DNA from: JAKACA01 sp052143575
GTDB lineage: Bacteria > Actinomycetota > Acidimicrobiia > Acidimicrobiales > Bog-793
Direction of reading: 5' to 3'
NCBI GenBank assembly: GCA_052143575.1
Contig: JBKQSP010000068.1
Span: forward strand, 21,190 to 85,189
Length of the DNA stretch: 64,000 bases
Part shown: one piece after another, positions 18,100-26,762 of the stretch
How positions within the stretch are numbered: the stretch's first letter is position 1
How the letters are laid out: every line of letters begins with the position of its first letter
Notes under the pieces: generated by a model
What the model saw: the letters and a program-made list of their open reading frames with translations, nothing else
The model's database searches: none
What the model was told of the DNA's origin: nothing
Translations under genes and position numbers: made by a program

Positions 18100-19866
18100 G
18101 TGGCCCGCTACTCTCAGCGACGAATCACCGCAGTGGCGACGGGCGGCGTGGCGCTCCTTCTCGGGGCCAGCGGCACGCTGCTCTCCGTACCGCCGGCTGC
18201 CGCCACTTCGGATGGACCGGCGCTCGCCGTCAACGCCAAGTCCGATCTCCACGCCATCAGCCCCCTCATCTACGGCATGAACAGCTACAGCATCACAAAG
18301 GCCTTGGCAAAGACGCTGCGCGTCTCGATCGAACGGTGGGGCGGAGACGCCACCAGCCGGTACAACTGGAAGCAGGACTCGTCCAACGCCGGTGCCGACT
18401 GGTACTTCATGAGCGGTAGCGGTGTCGCCCATCCCACGCCGAGCGGGGGACCGGACGCCCTCGTCGAGTCGGATCGCTCGGCCGGTGCCCTCACCGACGT
18501 CACGATCCCGATCATCCCGTGGATCAACAAGTCGTCCGCCACGAACTGCTCGTTTCCGACCTCGGTCTACGGCCAGCAGCAGTCGGTCAACCCGTACTAC
18601 ACGGGGCCGAACGGCTCGAAGTGCGGCAATGGGCTGACACCGTCGGGTCAAGCGATCACCGACACCGACATCACCCGAAACAACACGCCCAATTCGCCTG
18701 CCTTCGAAGCGGCCTGGGTGCGGTACCTCGTGAAGAAATTCGGCAACGCCGCCCACGGTGGGGTCGCCGTCTACCAGATGGACAACGAGCCCTCCGGCTG
18801 GGGTAATACGCACCGCGACGTGCATCCCGGGCCGACCGGTTGGGACGAGCTCGTCGGGTTCACCGAGCGGTACGCCGCTGCCGTCAAAGCCGTCGACCCG
18901 ACGGCGGCGATCGATGGACCGGGCGACTTCGGCTGGGCGGCCTACGTCGATGCCGGCAAGCCCGGGGACGACCGCGCCAGCCACGGCGGCAAGATCTGGG
19001 AGGCGCAGTACTACCTGCAGCAGATGGCGAAGTACCAGAAGGTGCACGGCGTTCGCCTGCTCGACTACTTCGACGAGCACTACTACCCGACGACGCCGAA
19101 CGGCCTCGACGGTTGCATCGCCCTGTGTGAGGCCGGCGACGCCAGCGTGCGGGCGGCCCGGCTGCAGGCCACGCGGTCGCTCTGGGATCCCAGCTATGTC
19201 GAGAAGGATTGGATCGGGCAGTGGTACGGCGCCACCGATCTCATCCCCCGAATGAAGAGTTGGGTGGCGAAGTACTACCCGGGCACGAAGACGGCCATCA
19301 CCGAGTACAACTTCGGAGCCCTCGATTCGATGAACGGGGCGCTCGCCGAGGCTGACGTCCTCGGCATCTTCGGTGCGCAGGGTCTTGACATGGCCGACCT
19401 CTGGGGACCCCCGACTGCTACCCAGCCGGGCGCCTACGCCTTTGCGATGTACCGCAACTACGACGGTCGCGGCGACGGATTCGGCAACGTCTCGGTGCAC
19501 GCCCACAGTGCCAACCAGTCCAAGCTCTCTGTCTACGCGGCGAGCCGCAGCTCGGATGGAGCGCTCACGGTCATGGTCATCAACAAGACCGGTGCCGAGA
19601 TCACGAGCTCGCTCTCCGTCGGAGGGTTCGCCGCTTCGCCTGCCGCCCAGGTGTACCTGTACAGCCCGGCGCATCTCTCCGAGATCGTGAAGGGACCGGC
19701 CGCCCTCGTGGCGGCTGGTCGCCTCGCTCACAGCTACCCGGCGAACTCCATCACGCTGCTCGTGATCCCGAAGGTTGCCGGCAAGGCTCCGGCGGGGAGG
19801 CGGCGCACCCCGCCGCTCTCGCCGGGATCCTTCGTCGCCGCCCCGGCGCCGGCGAGGCGGTGGTGA
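18100..19866 (+). CDS. Secreted glycoside hydrolase family 44 (endoglucanase/xyloglucanase-like)
   Basis: 588 aa from a GTG at 18100. A signal peptide (TAVATGGVALLLGASGTLLS, cut after PPAAA) precedes a family 44 catalytic domain. It begins AISPLIYGMNSY and SIERWGGDATSRYNW, the acid/base glutamate lies in YQMDNEPSGW with THRDVHP behind (E230), and the nucleophile lies in TAITEYNFGA (E402). The C-terminal about 80 residues form the usual beta-sandwich, and the last 30 are Pro/Arg-rich. The predicted action is endo-cleavage of beta-1,4-glucans such as cellulose derivatives or xyloglucan outside the cell. No carbohydrate-binding module was seen. Confidence 0.92.
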   Translation: MARYSQRRITAVATGGVALLLGASGTLLSVPPAAATSDGPALAVNAKSDLHAISPLIYGMNSYSITKALAKTLRVSIERWGGDATSRYNWKQDSSNAGADWYFMSGSGVAHPTPSGGPDALVESDRSAGALTDVTIPIIPWINKSSATNCSFPTSVYGQQQSVNPYYTGPNGSKCGNGLTPSGQAITDTDITRNNTPNSPAFEAAWVRYLVKKFGNAAHGGVAVYQMDNEPSGWGNTHRDVHPGPTGWDELVGFTERYAAAVKAVDPTAAIDGPGDFGWAAYVDAGKPGDDRASHGGKIWEAQYYLQQMAKYQKVHGVRLLDYFDEHYYPTTPNGLDGCIALCEAGDASVRAARLQATRSLWDPSYVEKDWIGQWYGATDLIPRMKSWVAKYYPGTKTAITEYNFGALDSMNGALAEADVLGIFGAQGLDMADLWGPPTATQPGAYAFAMYRNYDGRGDGFGNVSVHAHSANQSKLSVYAASRSSDGALTVMVINKTGAEITSSLSVGGFAASPAAQVYLYSPAHLSEIVKGPAALVAAGRLAHSYPANSITLLVIPKVAGKAPAGRRRTPPLSPGSFVAAPAPARRW

Positions 19867-19879
19867 GGAACCCCTCCCC

Positions 19880-20179
19880 TCAGCCTGCTGCCTGGCGACC
19901 CTCGACAATGAAGAGCCGGCTCGACGCCGTCGCATGCCTCACGGCGATGGCGGCCCGGTAGTCCTCAGAGGTGTAGAAGGCCCGGGCGGACTCGAGGTCG
20001 GGGAACTCCAGGATCACGACGCGAGCGGCGGCCGGCTCTCCCTCGAGAGATTCGACGTGTCCGCCCCGGGCGAGGTACGTGCCGCCATGGGCGGCGACGG
20101 AGGCGCCGGCGAGAGCCTTGTAGGTCTCGTAGCCGTCGGTGTCGGTCACTGCGATCTCGGCGATGATGTACGCGGCCAT
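19880..20179 (-). CDS. DUF1330 domain protein
   Basis: 99 aa, a complete single-domain DUF1330 protein (AAYIIAEIAVTDTDGYETY, then GGTYLARGG, then VVILEFPDLESARAFY). These are small dimeric alpha/beta-barrel (ferredoxin-like) proteins of unknown reaction, sometimes found near catabolic enzymes. It converges on the GH44 gene. Confidence 0.85.
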   Translation of the reverse strand: MAAYIIAEIAVTDTDGYETYKALAGASVAAHGGTYLARGGHVESLEGEPAAARVVILEFPDLESARAFYTSEDYRAAIAVRHATASSRLFIVEGRQAAG

Positions 20180-20265
20180 GACTCTCCTCGTGCGTTCGGC
20201 TTTGTGTGGCTTCGGCCCGTCGCGGGCGACGAAGGCTGCCCGGATTCTTACGCGCCCTCGCCAGA

Positions 20266-22710
20266 TCAGGGAACGGAGGCGCTCGCAGGGTCGGGCACGA
20301 GGCCGTGCCGTGGCTCGAAGCGCGCCCCGAGCTCGAGGAGCGGTGCGATGACGCCAGGGAGTCCGGGACGAGCGATGAGGTAGCCCTGGCCCTCGTCACA
20401 GGAGAGCAGCTTCACCGCATCCATCTGGCGAGGTGTTTCGATACCCTCGACGACGGTGCGGAGCCCGAGGGCGTGGGCCAGCTGCGTCATGAGATCGATG
20501 AGCACGACCGTTGTGTCGTGGTCATCGATCTCGTTCGTGAAGCTGCGGTCGATCTTGAGTATGTCGACGGGGAGGCGGCGGAGGTACTCGAACGACGAGT
20601 AGCCCGTTCCGAAGTCGTCGACGGCGATCTGGACGCCGAGTGCCTTCAGTTCCCGTAGCCGGTCGATGGCGAGCTCGCCCTCGTGCAGCATGAGGCTCTC
20701 GGTGACCTCGAGCGTGAGCTCCTTCGGCGGGAGCCCGTAGCGGGAGAGGGCGTCACGCACACTTGCCACGAGGCTCGGGTCGCGCAATTGACGGGCCGAG
20801 ACGTTCACCGACACGTTGGGACACACGAAGCCCGCCTCTTTCCAAGCGGCGAGCTGGGCGCAGGAGAGGTCGATGACGGCGGCGCCCACGAGGACGATCG
20901 CCCCGTTCTCTTCAGCGGACTGGATGAAGGCGTCCGGGTACAACAGCCCGAGGGTGGGGTGACGCCACCGGACGAGAGCCTCCACGCCTTTCAGCCGGCC
21001 GGAGTGCACGTCGATGATCGGCTGATAGTGGATCTCGAGCTGCGAGGGGTCCTCGGCGAGCACCATGAGATCGTTCTTCAACGAGATGCGGGCAAAGACG
21101 TCACTGAGCATGTCGTAGTCGAAGACCCGGTAGCAGCTCTTTCCAGTCGCCTTCGCCTCGTAGAGCGCCACGTCGGCGGCCCGCAGCATGCCGGCGGCCG
21201 TGTCGCCCGGCTCGTCGGCGATGGCGACGCCGATGCTCGTCGAGGTGAGGACGCGCTGTGCGGCGACGAGCAGCGGCGGTCGAAGCGTGCTCGTGATCCG
21301 GTCGGCGGCAGCAAAGGCGGTCGAGGCCGAGTCGAGGTCCTCGAGGAGCACGCCGAACTCGTCGCCGCCGAGGCGGGCGATGAGGGAGGCGTTGGGAGTC
21401 GTGGCCGTCAGGCGCTCGGCCACGAGGCGCAGCACCTCGTCACCGGCGAGATGACCGAGCGTGTCGTTCACGGACTTGAACTCGTCCAGGTCGCAGACCA
21501 TCACCGCGACGATCCGACCGCTGCGGAGCTGCCGAGCGAGGGCCTCCTCGATGGAGTCGGCGAACAGGACACGGTTGGCGAGCCCGGTGAGCGGGTCGTG
21601 AGAGGCCTGCTGGGCGAGCTCGGCTTCCCGCTCCCGCAGCTCGGCGACCATGAGCTGGAGCCGGTTTGCAAGTGTCGTGTTCTCGACGAGGATGAGGAGC
21701 TGGCGGAGCAGCACTGTGGTGAGGGTGATGAAACCCGTGGAGATGAGGAGGGCGTCGAATCGCCCGCCTGTGGCCGCCCGGAAAGCGGCCAACCCGCCGG
21801 CAAGGCCGAGGGGGATGTAGGGGAGCACGGTTTGGACGGTCGGGATGCGACCGTCGGCGCTGACGGGGTTCTCCTCGCCGGCGGGCACCAAGGCGGCGAG
21901 AACGATGAGCAAGTAACCGGCGACGTATCCGACGTCGAAGACGTTGCCGTTGCCGTAGGTACCCGTGTAGGTGAAGTAGCTGTAGGCGCTGTCGGCCACG
22001 GAGAAAGCCAGCAGCCCGCAGCCGATGAGAGCGAGCTCGTGCCGGCGCCGGCCTCGCACCTTGGAAAAGGCGGCCAGGGCCGCCGTCGACATGATGATGT
22101 CGGTGACCGGGTAGGCGAGGTCGACGACTCGGGCGGGCAGGGTTCCGCCTCCGACGCGATAGACGGCACCCAATGCTGTCGACCAGCTGATGAACAGGAG
22201 CGAACCGGCGATGATGACGCCGTCGAGCACGAAACGGAATCCGCTGCTGACCTCGTCCCGCCTGACGCCGAGGAGGATGATCCCGACGACGGCAAGGGGG
22301 ACGCCGAGCAGGTAGGCGACGTCGGCGACCGACGGGGAGGGCACCGTCCCGGCTCCGTGGAGGGCGTACCAGCTCCAGATGCACTCACCGACGACCCAGG
22401 AACCCGTGCCGGCGGCGATCCAGGCCCAGCCGGACCGGTGGCGCCCGCCGGTCGTGCGCGCCTTGTGGACCGACGCGAGGAATGCGACAAGGGCGACAGC
22501 CACGGTGCTGAGGTCGTCCACCCACACCGATGGGCGGGGGCCGGCTGGGTTGCGCGCCATGAAGAAGGCGAAACCCCCCACGAAGAGCGCGCTGGCGACC
22601 GCCGTGGCACGTAATCTCGCCCGCGCGCCAGCCTCTCGAGTCGTCACCGGGTTCTTTATCGGCGGCTGTGAGCTGCGTCTTGAGGGCGGCGACGCCTCCT
22701 CGCAGGTCAA
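20266..22710 (-). CDS. Membrane GGDEF-EAL protein (c-di-GMP synthesis/breakdown)
   Basis: About 814 aa from a TTG at 22710; a GTG at 22647 would give 793 aa and is at least as plausible. The first 300 residues hold about nine hydrophobic segments forming a sensor. The GGDEF domain is intact (ARLGGDEFGVLLEDL, near residue 450). The EAL domain is also intact: YQPIIDVHSG, GVEALVRWRHP, the DDFGTGYSS loop, and LKIDRSFTNEI. Both cyclase and phosphodiesterase activity are possible on sequence grounds. The gene begins four bases after the P450 stop and is read in the same direction, so the two may be cotranscribed. Confidence 0.9.
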   Translation of the reverse strand: MTCEEASPPSRRSSQPPIKNPVTTREAGARARLRATAVASALFVGGFAFFMARNPAGPRPSVWVDDLSTVAVALVAFLASVHKARTTGGRHRSGWAWIAAGTGSWVVGECIWSWYALHGAGTVPSPSVADVAYLLGVPLAVVGIILLGVRRDEVSSGFRFVLDGVIIAGSLLFISWSTALGAVYRVGGGTLPARVVDLAYPVTDIIMSTAALAAFSKVRGRRRHELALIGCGLLAFSVADSAYSYFTYTGTYGNGNVFDVGYVAGYLLIVLAALVPAGEENPVSADGRIPTVQTVLPYIPLGLAGGLAAFRAATGGRFDALLISTGFITLTTVLLRQLLILVENTTLANRLQLMVAELREREAELAQQASHDPLTGLANRVLFADSIEEALARQLRSGRIVAVMVCDLDEFKSVNDTLGHLAGDEVLRLVAERLTATTPNASLIARLGGDEFGVLLEDLDSASTAFAAADRITSTLRPPLLVAAQRVLTSTSIGVAIADEPGDTAAGMLRAADVALYEAKATGKSCYRVFDYDMLSDVFARISLKNDLMVLAEDPSQLEIHYQPIIDVHSGRLKGVEALVRWRHPTLGLLYPDAFIQSAEENGAIVLVGAAVIDLSCAQLAAWKEAGFVCPNVSVNVSARQLRDPSLVASVRDALSRYGLPPKELTLEVTESLMLHEGELAIDRLRELKALGVQIAVDDFGTGYSSFEYLRRLPVDILKIDRSFTNEIDDHDTTVVLIDLMTQLAHALGLRTVVEGIETPRQMDAVKLLSCDEGQGYLIARPGLPGVIAPLLELGARFEPRHGLVPDPASASVP

Positions 22711-22714
22711 GCGA

Positions 22715-24010
22715 TCAGAACGTACCGCCGCCGCCCGCTTCGAAGTCAGCCCGTATGTGCTTCAGCCCGTTGATGAAGCTCGACCGCAGAACCTCCGGCT
22801 CGCCCACGGCGCGGATGTCCGGTAGGCGACGCAGGAGCTCCGAGAACATGACGGAGATCTCTCGCCGGGCGAGGTGTGCCCCGAGGCAGAAATGCGGACC
22901 GGGCCCGCCGAAGCCGACGTGATCGTTCGGCTGCCGACCGACGTCGAAGCGGTACGGGTCGTCGAAGACCGACTCGTCACGGTTGGCGGAGTTGTACCAG
23001 AGCACCACCTTGTCGCCCTCGGCGAACCGCCGGCCGTCGATCTCGGCGCCGTCGCGCCTCACTGTCCGCCGGAAGTGGATGACGGGCGAGGCCCATCGCA
23101 CGATCTCCTCGACGGCCGTGGGCATCAGGCGGTCGAGATCGGCCAAGAGGCGACGCCGCTCGTCGGGGTGGTCGGTGAGGGCGAGGAGACCGTGGGCGAT
23201 GGCGTTGCGGGTTGTTTCGTTGCCGGCGACGACGAGAAGGATGAAGAAGCTCCCCAGCTCCTGGGGGGAGAGGTGATCCCCTTCGACCTCGGCGGTGACG
23301 AGGGCCGAGATGAGATCGGTGCCCGGCCGCAGCTGCCGCTCCTTGGCCATCTCCTCCACCATGCTCGCCAGCTCCTGGCCGGAGCCCAGCATCGCCATGA
23401 TCACTGAGTCCGTCGACTGGTCGGGCACGTACTCAGGGTCGAGCGAACCGAGGATGATGTTGCTGTGGCGGAAGATGAAGGCCTCCTCGCTGCGCGGGAT
23501 CCCCATGAGATCGCTGATGACGCGCAGGGGCAAGGCGGCGGCGACCTCTGTCACGAAATCGCACTCACCCTTGTCGATCAATTCGTCCACGATCTGGCGG
23601 GCGATCGCCTCGACGGCATCGCGGGTCTGGTCGAGCGTCCGCGGGGTGAAGGCGCGCGAGACGATCCGGCGCAGGCGGGCATGGCGCGGATCGTCCATGT
23701 TGATCATGGAACCGAAGAACTCGCGGAACGACTCGGGGAGGTCGGGGATGTTCGTGCCCGAGCCTGAGCCGAACAGCTCCGGCTGCCGGCTGGCGGCGAC
23801 GACGTGGCGATGTCGCGTGAGTGCGTAGAAGCCCCCGCCTCTCGGCATGGGGGGCGTGTCGGGCTCCTCGAAGAAACGGATCGGGTCCTCCCGTCGCAGC
23901 ATCTCGAAGGCGCCCTCGCGCTCGGCGTTGGGGCGCTCCCAGAAGCCCATGTCGGACAAGTCGATGTCGGCGAGGGAACTCGGCGGCTGTGGCATCACGC
24001 ACATACTCAT
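22715..24010 (-). CDS. Cytochrome P450
   Basis: 431 aa from the ATG at 24010 (other ATGs at 24004 and 23995). All P450 signatures are present: the I-helix oxygen-binding VVAGNETTRNA, the ExxR in VEEIVRW, and the heme loop GFGGPGPHFCLGAHLARRE with the cysteine ligand at C375. The class is a soluble bacterial three-component P450. Its general appearance (MNMDDPRHARLRRIVSRAF) resembles the CYP124/CYP125/linalool-hydroxylase group acting on isoprenoid, steroid or branched lipid substrates, but the substrate is a guess. It is divergent from an Rrf2 regulator (162 bp between starts); no ferredoxin or reductase gene is adjacent. Confidence 0.92.
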   Translation of the reverse strand: MSMCVMPQPPSSLADIDLSDMGFWERPNAEREGAFEMLRREDPIRFFEEPDTPPMPRGGGFYALTRHRHVVAASRQPELFGSGSGTNIPDLPESFREFFGSMINMDDPRHARLRRIVSRAFTPRTLDQTRDAVEAIARQIVDELIDKGECDFVTEVAAALPLRVISDLMGIPRSEEAFIFRHSNIILGSLDPEYVPDQSTDSVIMAMLGSGQELASMVEEMAKERQLRPGTDLISALVTAEVEGDHLSPQELGSFFILLVVAGNETTRNAIAHGLLALTDHPDERRRLLADLDRLMPTAVEEIVRWASPVIHFRRTVRRDGAEIDGRRFAEGDKVVLWYNSANRDESVFDDPYRFDVGRQPNDHVGFGGPGPHFCLGAHLARREISVMFSELLRRLPDIRAVGEPEVLRSSFINGLKHIRADFEAGGGGTF

Positions 24011-24172
24011 ACACCCTCGGACCCCGTGCAGCCGCCGGGCAGGTGCCACGTTCCCGGACGTCACCGCCCACGCCGGGCGGGCGACAACGTCAAGTTGCAC
24101 GCTCCAGGTGTCGGGCTCCGCGGTTAGAATAGGCCAGGTCGTAAGCCTTTCTTCGAGCCCGGGACGGCCGAC

Positions 24173-24724
24173 GTGAACATGACCTTGTCGAATCGCGGTG
24201 ACTACGTCGTGCGTTCCGCCATGAGCCTTGCGCAGGCCTTCGACGGCGGCTCCGCCCTCAAGCTGCGCGAGCTCGTCGCCGACACCGAGATCCCGGCGAC
24301 CTTCGCCTCTCAGATCCTGGGCGACCTCGTGCGTGCCGGCCTCGTCCTCTCCCGCGCCGGGCGTGAAGGCGGTTATCGACTGTCCCGCTCGCCCGACACG
24401 ATCAGCCTGCTCGAGGTTGTGGAAGCGGCCGAGGGCCCGTTGCACGCTGAACACTGCGCCCTCGGAAAGGGACCCTGCCGCTGGGATGCTGTCTGCCCGA
24501 TGCACGACACCTGGATCGCCGCCACGGCGGCGATGCGCGACACCCTGGCGGCCACGAGTCTCGATCACCTCGCAGAGCGCGATCTCGCCATCGCGGCGGG
24601 AACCTACGAGGCACCCGCCGACTCGCACCGCGCGGCTCAGCGGCCGGCGGGCTCGACGCGCACGCTCAAGAAGCCGAGCAATCGGAAGCCCACTGCTCGG
24701 CCGGGCGGCCGCGGACGCCCGTGA
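24173..24724 (+). CDS. Rrf2 family Fe-S cluster transcription factor
   Basis: 183 aa from a GTG at 24173 (ATG at 24179 possible). An N-terminal winged helix (MTLSNRGDYVVRSAMSLAQ, with a recognition helix around TFASQILGDLVRAGLV and RAGREGGYRLSR) is followed by the three cysteines typical of cluster-binding Rrf2 proteins: C95, C102 and C108 in EHCALGKGPCRWDAVCPMH. It is therefore of the IscR/NsrR/RsrR kind, sensing redox state, NO or iron-sulfur status. The last 40 residues are a basic, probably disordered tail. It overlaps the GH3 gene by four bases (GTGA) and is divergent from the P450, which it may control. Confidence 0.9.
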   Translation: MNMTLSNRGDYVVRSAMSLAQAFDGGSALKLRELVADTEIPATFASQILGDLVRAGLVLSRAGREGGYRLSRSPDTISLLEVVEAAEGPLHAEHCALGKGPCRWDAVCPMHDTWIAATAAMRDTLAATSLDHLAERDLAIAAGTYEAPADSHRAAQRPAGSTRTLKKPSNRKPTARPGGRGRP

Positions 24725-26028
24725 TCAGCAGGCGGGTTGCAGACAGACGATCGAGTGGCGCCACGCCTCCGTCAGCGCTGGGCGCACGGGCGCGCCGCAG
24801 GTTCTTCGCCCCCATGGCGGTGAGCCTGTTCGGGCTGCTGATCCCGGCTGGCACAGCCGGCGGCAGCCCGTCGACGGTCGCCTCCACCGTGGCACCGGTG
24901 GCGGCCTGCACCAACACGACGAAGCTGGACTCCTGGCCCCTCGTGCAGCTGGCACGCCAGACGATCGCCTTCCCGGCCGAGGAGACCTCCCTCGGTGTCG
25001 TCGCCCCGGCCGCCCGAGCTGGGTACGGCGGCATCCTCCTGTTCGGCACTTCCGCTCCCACGACACTGGGAGCTCAACTCACGTCGCTTCGACGCGACGT
25101 CCCCCACAACCTCGGTCTCATCGTGATGACCGACGAGGAAGGCGGCGGCGTGCAACGCATGCCCAACCTCGTCGGCTCGATGCCGTGGGCCTCCCAGATG
25201 GGCGCCGCCTGGGCGCCTCCTCGGATCAAGCGAGTGGCGCAGGCAGTTGCCAGAAAGATGCTGCTCAATGGCGTTGACACGGATCTCGCCCCGGTCCTCG
25301 ACGTCGACGGACGGCACGTGGAGCCGGGTCAGCAGGACCCGGACGGGCTTCGCTCCTTCAGCGGGGTGACGTCGGTCGTGACGGCCGACGGCGTCGCCTT
25401 CATGGAAGGCATGATCGCCGGCGGCGTCGTCCCCGTCATCAAGCACTTCCCCGGTCTCGGCGGCGTCAGCCAGAACACCGACGACGGCCCGGCTCACACG
25501 CTGCGCTGGAAGACGCTCGAGCGCGTCGCCCTGCCGCCCTTCGAAGCCGCCATCAAGGCGGGCGCCCCCGCCCTCATGGTGTCGAACGCCAGCGTGCCGG
25601 GGTTCACGTCCCTGCCCGCCTCCCTGTCGCCGAGGGTCGTGCGCGAGCTGCGCGGCCCGCTCGGCTTCAAGGGCCTCATCGTCACCGACTCCCTCTCCGC
25701 CGGTGCGATCGCCGATCCTCCTTTGTCACTCTCGGTGCCGGAGGCCTCTGTCGACGCCTTGGTGGCCGGCGACAACATGGTGCTGTTCGGGTCGAGCGGT
25801 ACGACGAGCGGCGACCTTGGCGTTGCGGCAAGCACGGTCTCGGCCATCGTGGCGGCGGTGAACGATCGCGAGCTCTCGAAGTCCGTGCTCGTGAACGCTG
25901 TCGCCCAGGTGCTGGCGGCGAAGAAGATCCATCTCTGCCCGCCGGCGCAGCCTGCCCGGCCGCCGGCGCGTCCTACCCAGTCGCCGGCGCCGAAGGCGGT
26001 GCTCGTTGACCGCCCGAGATCTGACTGA
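24721..26028 (+). CDS. Secreted glycoside hydrolase family 3 (NagZ/beta-N-acetylhexosaminidase-like)
   Basis: 435 aa from the GTG at 24721, overlapping the Rrf2 stop. The N-terminus is hydrophobic (signal or anchor, AVSLFGLLIPAGTAGG). The GH3 N-terminal barrel carries LIVMTDEEGGGVQRM, DLAPVLDVDGR and the substrate-binding VIKHFPGLGG (K241, H242), then a flexible loop with DDGPAHT that could supply the NagZ-type catalytic His/Asp pair, and the nucleophile in LIVTDSLSAGAI (D323). There is no GH3 C-terminal domain, as in NagZ. Likely roles are muropeptide or other GlcNAc-glycoside trimming in the envelope. The last 25 residues are Pro/Ala-rich. Confidence 0.9.
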   Translation: MISRRVADRRSSGATPPSALGARARRRFFAPMAVSLFGLLIPAGTAGGSPSTVASTVAPVAACTNTTKLDSWPLVQLARQTIAFPAEETSLGVVAPAARAGYGGILLFGTSAPTTLGAQLTSLRRDVPHNLGLIVMTDEEGGGVQRMPNLVGSMPWASQMGAAWAPPRIKRVAQAVARKMLLNGVDTDLAPVLDVDGRHVEPGQQDPDGLRSFSGVTSVVTADGVAFMEGMIAGGVVPVIKHFPGLGGVSQNTDDGPAHTLRWKTLERVALPPFEAAIKAGAPALMVSNASVPGFTSLPASLSPRVVRELRGPLGFKGLIVTDSLSAGAIADPPLSLSVPEASVDALVAGDNMVLFGSSGTTSGDLGVAASTVSAIVAAVNDRELSKSVLVNAVAQVLAAKKIHLCPPAQPARPPARPTQSPAPKAVLVDRPRSD

Positions 26029-26042
26029 CACACTTCTCGGCG

Positions 26043-26591
26043 ATGAGCGTCTCCGTCCCGGTGCCGGCAGGCTGGCACCCTGATCCCGGCGACCCCACGG
26101 GCTCGTTCCTGCGTTGGTGGGACGGGACGCAGTGGACGGCCCATACTCAGCCGAAGCCGGCCGCCTCCTCCTACGGCCCGCCGCCGGGCAACGCTGCCTA
26201 CCCGGACCCGCCGGCGTCATCCTCCCCGTATCCGCCCGGTTACGGCTTGCCGCACGGACCGAGCCAGCTCCCGCAGGCGCCTCAGTTCCCGCAGGCGCCC
26301 TACCCGCAGGCGCCCTACCCGCAGGCGAATTGGCGGCGCTACGGCGGGGGGATGCCTGGGATGGGTCCTCGGGCCAACACGTTCGGCCGTCGCAATCAAG
26401 CGTCCTTGACGGCCATCGTCGTGTCGGCTCTCTACCTGCTCATCGCCGCTACGGCCAACGTCGTCTTCCTCGGGATCTTCCCGGCCCTGATGTGTTATCG
26501 GGCATTCCAGCGCAAGGAGACCCTCGCCCCGCTGGCGGCACTTGCGGTGGCGGCGGTGATCGCCACGGCCGTCCTCGTGCACTATCACTGA
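26043..26591 (+). CDS. DUF2510 membrane protein
   Basis: 182 aa. It starts with a DUF2510 motif (PAGWHPDPGDPTGSFLRWWDG), followed by a Pro/Gln/Tyr-rich linker with three PQAPYPQAPYPQ-like units, then two hydrophobic segments (about residues 120-145 and 158-180). DUF2510 is a short WW-like motif found mostly in actinobacterial membrane proteins of unknown role. The gene starts 14 bp after the GH3 stop, so it may belong to the same transcript. Confidence 0.8.
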   Translation: MSVSVPVPAGWHPDPGDPTGSFLRWWDGTQWTAHTQPKPAASSYGPPPGNAAYPDPPASSSPYPPGYGLPHGPSQLPQAPQFPQAPYPQAPYPQANWRRYGGGMPGMGPRANTFGRRNQASLTAIVVSALYLLIAATANVVFLGIFPALMCYRAFQRKETLAPLAALAVAAVIATAVLVHYH

Positions 26592-26680
26592 GCCACACGG
26601 CCGCTTCCTCGACGAGCCGGGTGGGAAAGGGGCAAAAAAATTGTCCGAGAAATCGCGGCGGCGCGCCTCCACTTCCGATA

Positions 26681-26696
26681 TAACGATATATCGTTA
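26681..26696. promoter_or_regulatory. Perfect palindrome in the padR promoter region (likely PadR operator)
   Basis: TAACGATATATCGTTA is a perfect 16-bp inverted repeat, AT-rich in otherwise GC-rich DNA, 66 bp upstream of the padR GTG. PadR proteins typically bind AT-rich palindromes with ATATCG-type half sites and repress their own gene, so this is the best operator candidate in the window. Confidence 0.65.
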
Positions 26697-26762
26697 ACTT
26701 GTCCTGGCGGAAGAAATCCAGGGCAGCAGCGGCCCGGAAGGGGCCGGGAAGGAAGTGAACTC

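Noticed and set aside
17956..19935. A 659-codon open frame on the minus strand across the GH44 gene
   Set aside because: It is antisense to a clear glycoside hydrolase, has Arg/Gly/Pro-rich composition and no domain; such long shadows are normal in high-GC DNA.
20683..22614. A 643-codon plus-strand frame opposite the GGDEF-EAL gene
   Set aside because: Antisense shadow; its codon pattern mirrors the real gene, with no recognisable motif.
24011..24628. N-terminal extension of the P450 across the Rrf2 gene
   Set aside because: P450 similarity begins near residue 15 of the shorter form, and the extension is antisense to the Rrf2 gene.
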